NCBI GenBank assembly: GCA_018398585.1 | Contig: JAGTTD010000007.1 | Span: 13,756,320 to 13,820,319, forward strand | DNA: 64,000 bases | Direction of reading: 5' to 3' | Origin: Simmondsia chinensis | Taxonomy: Eukaryota > Streptophyta > Magnoliopsida > Caryophyllales > Simmondsiaceae | Shown here: in pieces, positions 57,646-64,000 of the stretch | Numbering within the stretch: position 1 is the stretch's first letter | Layout of the letters: the number at the start of each line of letters is the position of its first letter | Notes under the pieces: model-generated | What the model was told of the DNA's origin: nothing | Seen by the model: only the letters and a program-made list of their open reading frames with translations | The model's database searches: none | Translations under genes and position numbers: made by a program

Positions 57646-58556
57646 CTCGTTCGGTTTCCGAATCAAGCTCTTATCTAAAAAAAAAAAAATTATAAACATC
57701 TAATTAATTGTGTTGCAATTAATCAACAACAAAAAAAAAAAAAGATTTGATACTGATTTAATACAGATTTGGTGATCAGAATTCAAATCCGTATTTTTTG
57801 AAGTGGTTTTTGGCGGTTGTTGCTGAAGCAAGTATTGGTTGCTGAATTATGTGCAAGCAATCGGTTGTGATGAAGTTAAAGTGAAGCCAATTGATCCACA
57901 TTGCACGCGATCATCATCAAAAGATCAGAAACCAGCTGAATTGAGGTTTAATCAGGGTCTGCAATTCAGAAGTGGAAGATTGAGGTAATGCTTTGTGATC
58001 TTCAAGTTGCAATTCATTGAGAAATTCGTGTTTGTTGTTGGATGATGTCGAATTTGTGTTGCTGTGCTTAGAAGTAGTGAGAATTTATCAGAATCTATGG
58101 TGATCTCTGAGAATTACGTGTTATTGAGTCGAGATTTTGCTTAGGCAAAAATTTGTCAGCAGCAGGCAAAATCTGACAGGCAAAGCGAGAGTGTTGAAAT
58201 CCGATTTCGTTCGTTGAGATCGCTTAAGTGTTGTGTTAAGAACTTGATTTTGAGTTAGAGTCGAGCCTAATTCAGCAAGTATAAGTCGAATTACTCGACT
58301 AAACATTCCTGTCAGAGGTCATTTGCGGTTAGGGTTTGTCAGTGTTCTGTTCGAAATTTACCAGTTAGGGATTATAATCATTGACGAGCATAGAACCGAT
58401 AGCAAGTGCGTGTTTGTGCGATCAAAGGAGTAGAACTTCATTAAGCAATCGATTGTTGAAGAGTTGCGAAACAAGTTTTACATTTCTGCGATTCTTGAAC
58501 TCGTCTTCTGCGAATTGATCTGATTCCAGACCGAAGGTTTGTTGTTCATTGCAAAT

Positions 58557-59789
58557 ATGACTGATGGATTGAGGACTCGTTCGAGAGCTAGTGCAAATGT
58601 TACAGTCAGACCTCAGTATCCTACTCTTGATGACCTTCGGGGCTTATATGACAAGCTTTTTGATCAACAGAATCATAACATTTCGTTTGAACAACAGAGT
58701 GACAACATTCAGAAAATGATAAAAATGCAGCGGTTATATCTGGAAGGATCTTCGAGCAAAGAAGTTCGTTTGCAGCATAAAGAAGCAAAGCTTGTGAATT
58801 TGAAGGCTCCGGTTAACAAGGAAGGTGAATCATTGGTTAATGAAATTAGTAAGCATGCTCGTGTTCTTGATGCAAATGAGTTTCCGGAGCTTGCGGATAG
58901 CGTTAGACAACGGAAGTTCAATGTCGAGCATGGAAAGAAAGTGGAATCTGTTGCCGTTGGTGATGAACTTGATTCCGATAATGCCGAAAGTGATGAATAC
59001 AAGCTTGAAGAACCTGAGTTTGAGCAAGATGATCCTTATGAAGACTCTTTGCTAGAGTTAGAGTATCTTGATGACGTTGAGGCACAATATGACATGCATC
59101 CGGAATGGGAATATGATTTCCATATCAAGGGAATGTTAAAGAAAGCAAAGAGTAAATCGAAGAGAAGTCACCTAAGGGAGGCATTGAAAGATGTTGTGGG
59201 TAAAAAGAAGTTGACAAAACCGAAGTTGAAGCGTGAGGTTGAAGAAGGATTTCAAATTGCTAATGTAAATGTTAGTCCTCAAGTTCATCTTCAATCAAAT
59301 GAAGATAGGTCTCAAAATCGAAATTCAGAGGTGGAAATAGTTGTCAGATCTCATGACCATCCAAATGAGCTAGTTTCAGATGAAGATTTGAAGGCTGCAG
59401 CAGAAGAATTGGGGGAACAAATCCCTAAGGTTCTTCAACACAATGTGTTCTGCCAATATGATCAGCCAGTTACAGGTGTGGAGTTGGATGCTGCTGCACT
59501 CATTTTTACAGATCAGGACACTAACGTCGTGCTTGGTAGTGAGATTTGTCAACAAATGGTTGCAAGGAATGCTACACAAATTTGTATAAGGCTCACTCAA
59601 GCATTGTGCACATCTGAAGCTCTTACTGCAGAGTTGATGAATTCAGTGGGACAACTACAAGTTGCTGCTGCAGTGACATCTAATACAAATCAAAGTAAGC
59701 TTAAGTTCACCTTTGGGCTAGCTGGTGTGTTAAATCAAGACCAGAACAACTTCATCATGGATGCCTTGCAAGGTCCTTGTGTTACGTGA
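58557..59789 (+). CDS. Putative gag-like protein of non-autonomous element
   Basis: An uninterrupted frame. I prefer ATG 58557 (MTDGLRTRSRASANVTVRPQ, 410 residues) over the in-frame ATG at 58539 because its RTRSRA start resembles the TRSGAA start of the gags at 44159 and 728. By position in the longer form: a predicted helical Gln-rich region (about 35-75), an acidic block (about 141-195; DSDNAESDEYKLEEPEFEQD), a strongly basic block (about 200-233; KKAKSKSKRSHLR and GKKKLTKPKLKRE) that could bind RNA or act as a nuclear signal, and a C-terminal part without motifs. No zinc knuckle and no retro-gag core. Role as packaging protein is inference. Confidence 0.6.
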   Translation: MTDGLRTRSRASANVTVRPQYPTLDDLRGLYDKLFDQQNHNISFEQQSDNIQKMIKMQRLYLEGSSSKEVRLQHKEAKLVNLKAPVNKEGESLVNEISKHARVLDANEFPELADSVRQRKFNVEHGKKVESVAVGDELDSDNAESDEYKLEEPEFEQDDPYEDSLLELEYLDDVEAQYDMHPEWEYDFHIKGMLKKAKSKSKRSHLREALKDVVGKKKLTKPKLKREVEEGFQIANVNVSPQVHLQSNEDRSQNRNSEVEIVVRSHDHPNELVSDEDLKAAAEELGEQIPKVLQHNVFCQYDQPVTGVELDAAALIFTDQDTNVVLGSEICQQMVARNATQICIRLTQALCTSEALTAELMNSVGQLQVAAAVTSNTNQSKLKFTFGLAGVLNQDQNNFIMDALQGPCVT

Positions 59790-59792
59790 ATG

Positions 59793-60241
59793 ATTATGAA
59801 TGTATAGTGGCTAAAATGCACCTTCGGCATGCTGATCGGCAAGATCGGGATGAACTATGTCTTTATTTGAAGGAAATTGCGACTCGTCCATATGCAAGTG
59901 CTTGTGACAAGTTGCCTCCTGACCCGGGAGAAGCTTTTTGAGACCATATGAAGCTGAGAGGAGTCGATTTTATGCTAAAAAGATGCACTTATGGGAATCA
60001 AAGGCTCATTTCCATGAATCCAATTCTGCAGCGAGCAATGGCTGTTCATGTTGGGCTGGTTTGGTTTGATTTGGGAAGGCCTCCGGAGCAGAACTTCCTG
60101 AATCAGGTGCAAGCAATGGCAACAAAGACCTTGGGCTGGAATTACTTCAAAACCTGCAACACCATGGAGTTCTTCAGCTGCCCTTCAGACCTTGTTATTT
60201 ACATGTTCTGCTGGTGCATGAATTTGCAAGACAACAAGTGA
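59793..60241 (+). pseudogene. Second frame of the 3.7-kb element
   Basis: A frame offset from the first reads DYECIVAKMHLRHADRQDRD and on to a TGA at 59939-59941, then continues in the same frame from MKLRGVDFMLKRC to the stop at 60241. It contains VGLVWFDLGRPPEQNFLNQV, whose WFxLGRPPE core also occurs in the minus-strand element at 26342-31422. It probably formed one protein with the 416-codon frame before a frameshift, or is a relic of the pol end. Function unknown. Confidence 0.5.
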
Positions 60242-60302
60242 TATCCTAAGTCCCAATTCTCTTTCATTCTTGAGGACAACAATGTTTTCAAGGGGAAGGG
60301 AA

Positions 60303-60824
60303 TGTTACAAACCGAGAACCCGAGGTTTGAGTTCAAATCATGGGAATTGGCGGGAATATTGGTTGGTAGTTAAATTTGGTTAAATCTGTTAAAATGATCT
60401 ACTGGTATGATGCTGCTACTGCGTAGTTGCTTGCTGTTCTGCTGCTGTTATTTGTTGCTACTGCTGCTGCTGATTAGTTGCTGTTACATTTGTTCTGTTT
60501 TGGCGCCAATAATATTACATACAAATACTACTTAGTTAGAATACATTCTAGAATGTTCTAAAGATGGGTAGATGCATTGCATTTACTTGTTAGCTTGTTA
60601 TAAATAAGTGAAAACTGTAATGTTCAGCATCAAGGAATGAAATATCTGAAAATTCTCTCAATTTGAGATTTAAACTCTATTTTCTCATCCCCTTCCCTTC
60701 TTTCTCTCATCTAATTCTAAACTCTACTCTCTCATCTCAATATTCAATTCTTTCTCATCCCAAACTCTTAATCTATCCTTATTTTATATTAGTTTATGTT
60801 CGTGGTTCAAGCCCGAGCGTAACA
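60303..60824 (+). repeat. 3' LTR of 3.7-kb element
   Basis: 522 bp, the same ends. I see roughly ten to fifteen single-base differences from the 5' copy (for example AATTCGCGGG against AATTGGCGGG) and no length change. Confidence 0.93.
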
Positions 60825-60829
60825 TATTC

Positions 60830-61115
60830 CTTTTACGAGCTTCAACAGAGTATGTTCTTATATTTGCCATGGACAACCCTTCATTATTATGTTTACTTAT
60901 TACCGACTTTAATGATTATTTTATGACATTATAACTAACTTGATTGTTGGACAGATCTCCCATACAAGTCCCTGTAGCTATTTGTTTGTCTTACAGGAAA
61001 TATCAAGTCAAGTGTATATCTAAACCTTGAGTTCAGCACTTCCTAACGACCCCACCTCAAACATAACTCAAACATAATGAATAAGCACACTGCCATTCAT
61101 TGTAAACAGCAGGAA
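60830..61115 (+). repeat. Tat-type LTR (copy D), fragment
   Basis: The right half of the LTR seen at 8358, 42430 and 51257: GAGCTTCAACAGAGTATGTT, CTTCATTATTATGTTTACTT, ACTTGATTGTTGGACAGATC, CTTACAGGAAATATCAAGT, CATAATGAATAAGCACACT. More diverged than the other copies. It abuts the target duplication of the 57110 element. Confidence 0.6.
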
Positions 61116-61434
61116 AATCAGTTAGTACGTTAGGCTATTTTCAGGCATCAGACCGTTTTTGTTCTTATAGGTTTGTTTTTGTTTTTTTCTTAATTTCAAT
61201 GTATATTTTTTATAGGCTTAAAAATTGTCTTGTAATCACCTTTTTGAGCTTATGAATGATAACATTTGAATTTTTCTTTTGCTTTCTCTCTTAATCCCTG
61301 CTCTCCTTGTTCAACCTAAATTCTTCTCTTCTCCCTCCTAACTCTTTTCTCTCGCCTTTCTTCCTCAATTTGATAGTTAACCATTTATAGATGGTGAATG
61401 TTTTTGCCTAGATCTAATTTGGGTCATAACACAT

Positions 61435-61512
61435 GACCATAAGAGAAACAACGAAGGGGAGTGAGCAAGGGAGGGAGGGAGTGAGCGAGGGAGGGAGGGA
61501 GTGAGAGAGGCC
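61435..61512 (+). repeat. G-rich GGGA repeat
   Basis: Two copies of a 24-bp unit GTGAGCAAGGGAGGGAGGGA followed by a partial third, giving seven runs of three or more G. A four-stranded G structure is possible, with one loop of nine bases. Around it (61116-62042) there is no gene apart from this repeat; this is the 3' flank of the dehydrogenase gene. Confidence 0.75.
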
Positions 61513-62042
61513 ATCATACGTAACATTTTGTATAATGTTTGCAATAGAAATACAACCACAAAACTGAAATACCAAGGTTAGCATTTAACTCCATAAAAAT
61601 AGAGCCACAAAAAGTGTTAATAAAATTTTTTTCATAGGGTAATGTTACCCCATAAAAAGTTATACGAGAAATAATTAACCCCAAAATCTTAACCCCATAG
61701 CAAACATACCCTAAACCATCTATACAGCCAAATCGTACTGATGTCAAGACATGATTGCTTTTAACACAATGGAAATCAGCCTTGTGCATCAATCATAGAA
61801 TCGACAAGACTAAACTTTTGTAAATCATTTTGATATTAGCTCATTTTTACTCGTATATGTTGTTTGTAAGTGTCATTTAGCATTGTTATTTCCCATTATG
61901 TAGTCCTCATGTTGGAGCTCACAAGCAATAAAAATTATTGTACATAATAGCGTCTAATAAATTATACTTGCCCATGACTACAAGTTTTCGTACAAGCTAA
62001 CACATTTACAACTTAATATATTATTACATAGCAGACTTAAGT

Positions 62043-62835
62043 CTAAGAGTAGACAGGAACATCAGAAGGGTAGCCATTGGGGTGCCTTTCAATGAATTCT
62101 GTTAGTAGCCTTTCTTGCTCGTTTAGGATTTTGGGGGCCTTATCATACACATCTCTGAACATTTCCTGAACCGGCGGCTTTTCCAACTTCTCTGCCATTT
62201 GAACCGCACCTATTATCTGTTCAAAGTACCATCATATTTTAGAAAACTTATCAAGTGGGGGTCAAACCGAGTAATTGCAAACAAGTTTTTAAAGGATACC
62301 CTTACTGTCTTTTAGCACTTTATGCTTTTCTATAAACTATTGATAAAGGTCAATATCATATAAGTTCTTGAACTATTGCTTCAGACAATTGACTTCTCCA
62401 TCATTCAATTTCATAAGATGCACTTCAAACTATCAATTTGTATTATGTCAACCTTCGGTATGGTGACCAGAAGAGAGAAATGAGCAGCATGGAATGATTT
62501 GCCAGTAGTATGAAATGATCCCAGTCTCTTAAAGCCTTTTTGTATAACGATATATTCTGTAAATTTATCACTAGATAAAATCTTCAAATACTTTTCCTCA
62601 AGTTCAAGGAAAAAGCATAATGATAACGTAATAATATGATAATGCATACCTGCTTTTTAGCATGGCTTCTAATGTTGGACTCTTCAACTTCAGTCCACCA
62701 CCCATTCCTCTCCAACCACTTCCTAAATCTGGTAAGAGGATCTCTTGAAGTCTTCCAGTGTCGGATTTCATCCATCGGCCGGTACTTGGTTGAATCATCC
62801 GATGTTGAGTGGTCTCCCACTCTATATGTGAGCGC
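62043..62835 (-). CDS. BCKDHA: Branched-chain 2-oxoacid dehydrogenase E1 alpha, last two exons
   Basis: Minus strand. Exon 62650-62835 (62 codons) reads ALTYRVGDHSTSDDSTKYRP, then DEIRHWKTSRDPLTRFRKWL and NGWWTEVEE. After a 433-bp intron with GT (62649-62648) and AG borders, the last exon (62216-62043) reads IIGAVQMAEKLEKPP, VQEMFRDVYDKAPKILNEQE and ends HPNGYPSDVPVYS, TAG at 62043-62045. Phase 0 at the junction. HSTSDDSTxYR is the signature of the mitochondrial E1-alpha, which decarboxylates branched-chain oxoacids from Leu, Ile and Val with thiamine diphosphate; the loop HSTSDDS holds the regulatory Ser region. The exon is preceded by a good AG acceptor at 62836-62837; earlier exons are not in the window. 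Both exons look intact. Confidence 0.88.
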
Positions 62836-63250
62836 CTAATCATTTTTCAATTTTAATACTACGAGAAAATATCTAAAAGTACAAAATTTAATTATCACTC
62901 AAAAAATTTTGGCTTCGTTTGGTTTCTGCAAAAATCTTCTCTCAGGAAAATAGTTGACGTTTCAATAATTTTGAATAAAACTTCTTTTCCTCTTGTCTAG
63001 CTTCAAAAAAGAAATTATTCATTATATATAAATGCATTGCACTGGTATTTAACACAAGTAAAATTAAACGCGAAAAGCGCATATAGGGAAATAGTAAATG
63101 TAAAAAATTTAATTATCTCATCGGTGTGCATAATGATTTTTGCTGAAGTATTGGATTAAAAAAACTAACATCACAATTTTTATTTTTTTTTCATTAATTA
63201 ACTAGTAATTTATTGTCATATTTTTTTAAGTATACAATTAGTTAAACTTT
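62836..63250. other. AT-rich intron-like sequence
   Basis: No coding signal. It starts at the splice acceptor of the dehydrogenase exon and is strongly T/A-rich, as expected of plant introns. Confidence 0.5.
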
Positions 63251-63995
63251 TTCGATATGAGTGACATTGCAATTAAGGATACATGTAGTCGACACAGCAT
63301 CTACTTCAGCTCCTCTCGCTCCTCCAGTTCGGGATTTGTATTTTTCAACTCGATCTGCTTCGGTTTCTCCTTGGGATTCAGCTTTCGGGAGATTAGACAA
63401 TATGGGTCTATCAGATTTTCGCATTTCCTCTTCAACTTCCTCTCAGGCGAGAGAGGTCTCTTCTCCTTTCCCTACTGAGATCGCTGAGGCTCAAGACCCC
63501 TTGATAGGGATGCATGAGCCCATGCTTTGTACTCTGAATCGCGAAGCCAGTGTTCCAAGTATTAGTCCTTTGAGTAGGCCTTCCTCTTCTGGCTCCTTTG
63601 CTTGCTCTCAAACGACAGTTACCTCTGCCTATGTGCAGTGTATTGCGGCCTCAGAGTCTCCTGGTGTGTCTTCCTCTCGTCACTCCCATTGTGCTGAGCG
63701 CCGAATGACTACAGCAGCTGCCAAAGCTGCTGCCACTGTGGGATGAGCCCTTTCTTTTTTTCTATTTTATTCATGTAGGAGTGAGATCTGTTTTTTTTTT
63801 CTTCTCCTTTTGTTTTGGTTTTTGCTTTGTTAGGCGAGCTGTTTCGTTTGCTTGTTTTTCAGCTCTCTGGTTGTTGATTTGCTTTGGTGCGGCCATTTAT
63901 GTAGGCTTCGGACTTGCCTTGGGGTATGCCCCAAGTTTCTTTGTACTTCCTTTTGAAAAATCAATAAATACAACTTACCAACCAAAAAAATATAT
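63251..63995 (+). mobile_element. Probable LINE 3' end
   Basis: A frame to 63746 (TGA) rich in Ser, Thr and Ala, ending RRMTTAAAKAAATVG, followed by a T-rich 3' region, the hairpin CTTGGGG-TATG-CCCCAAG (63918-63935), AATAAA (63963-63968) and an A-rich tail (AACCAAAAAAATATATATA) at the window edge. Such a stem-loop before an A tail is usual for plant L1-type LINEs. It lies on the strand opposite to, and upstream of, the dehydrogenase exons, so probably within its intron. I do not recognise the encoded protein. The 5' edge is a guess, and the target duplication is out of view. Confidence 0.5.
63918..63935 (+). other. 3'-end stem-loop of LINE-like unit
   Basis: Seven-base-pair perfect stem with a four-base loop, 28 bases before the AATAAA. 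In LINEs a hairpin here is thought to be bound by the element's reverse transcriptase. Confidence 0.6.
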
Positions 63996-64000
63996 ATATA

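Larger units (their letters stand above)
57110..60824 (+). mobile_element. Young gag-only-type LTR retrotransposon, 3.7 kb
   Basis: LTRs 57110-57631 and 60303-60824, both 522 bp and nearly identical by eye; perfect target duplication TATTC (57105-57109, 60825-60829); perfect Met-tRNA primer site (57634-57645); polypurine tract CAAGGGGAAGGGAA just before the 3' LTR. The interior has one long frame (416 codons) and a second shorter one, with no protease, RT or integrase. This layout matches the non-autonomous class called TR-GAG, except that the protein shows no standard gag core. It is the youngest-looking LTR element in the window. Confidence 0.92.

Noticed and set aside
61514..61792. A 92-codon minus-strand gene
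   Set aside because: No domain, atypical composition, and overlaps the flank of the G-rich repeat.
63251..63746. An upstream exon of the dehydrogenase gene
   Set aside because: It is on the opposite strand, encodes a Ser/Ala-rich sequence unlike E1-alpha, and ends in a LINE-like tail.

Overview
This window looks like gene-poor, AT-rich nuclear DNA from a flowering plant, probably a eudicot. It is almost entirely retrotransposons and DNA transposons nested inside one another. All major plant LTR-retrotransposon groups I would expect are here: Tat (Ty3-gypsy with a second RNase H), Athila (Ty3-gypsy, Asp-type primer site), chromovirus-like Ty3-gypsy, Ty1-copia, and two LTR elements that lack reverse transcriptase. 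There are also a hAT transposon, a hAT-type and a Mutator-type non-autonomous DNA element, a SINE and a probable LINE 3' end. The only host gene I can support is the 3' end of a branched-chain 2-oxoacid dehydrogenase E1-alpha gene on the minus strand (62043-62835). Species cannot be decided from the sequence.

Layout. 1-1180: 5' end of a minus-strand LTR element (LTR 835-1180, Met-tRNA primer site, broken gag). 1181-about 7670: decayed plus-strand Tat element with gag, protease, RT and two RNase H domains but no integrase. 8358-9204: Tat-type LTR plus primer site. 9205-13527: non-coding DNA with two families of diverged tandem repeats. 13528-13808: a SINE whose head is a full-length 5S rRNA-like sequence, flanked by 16-bp target-site duplications. 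13968-24835: a minisatellite split by a hAT transposon (14642-24039). That transposon holds a smaller hAT-type element and was then partly copied by a near-identical 4.3-kb tandem duplication.

24836-61115 is a block of non-coding DNA and Tat-type LTR pieces into which five elements inserted, each with recognisable ends: a non-autonomous LTR element (26342-31422, TSD TTCAT), an Athila element (31706-41885), a chromovirus-like element (43449-51251) itself interrupted by another LTR-type insertion (45932-48172, TSD TTGTA), a copia element (51732-56830, TSD TCTCA) interrupted by a Mutator-like MITE, and a young gag-only-type element (57110-60824, TSD TATTC). 61116-64000 holds a G-rich repeat, the dehydrogenase exons and the LINE-like fragment.

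How it fits together: almost every coding region is broken by stops, frameshifts or lost catalytic residues. The best preserved are a 416-codon frame in the 57110 element and the integrase core of the Athila element. The Met-primed elements share the primer site, a closely similar 3' pol-end/polypurine segment and, in some, an LTR-end palindrome. This suggests the RT-less ones were mobilised by the chromovirus-like one. The two strongest candidates for something new are the 5S-headed SINE at 13544-13792 and the two-step template-switch junction of the 4.3-kb duplication at 18691-18707.
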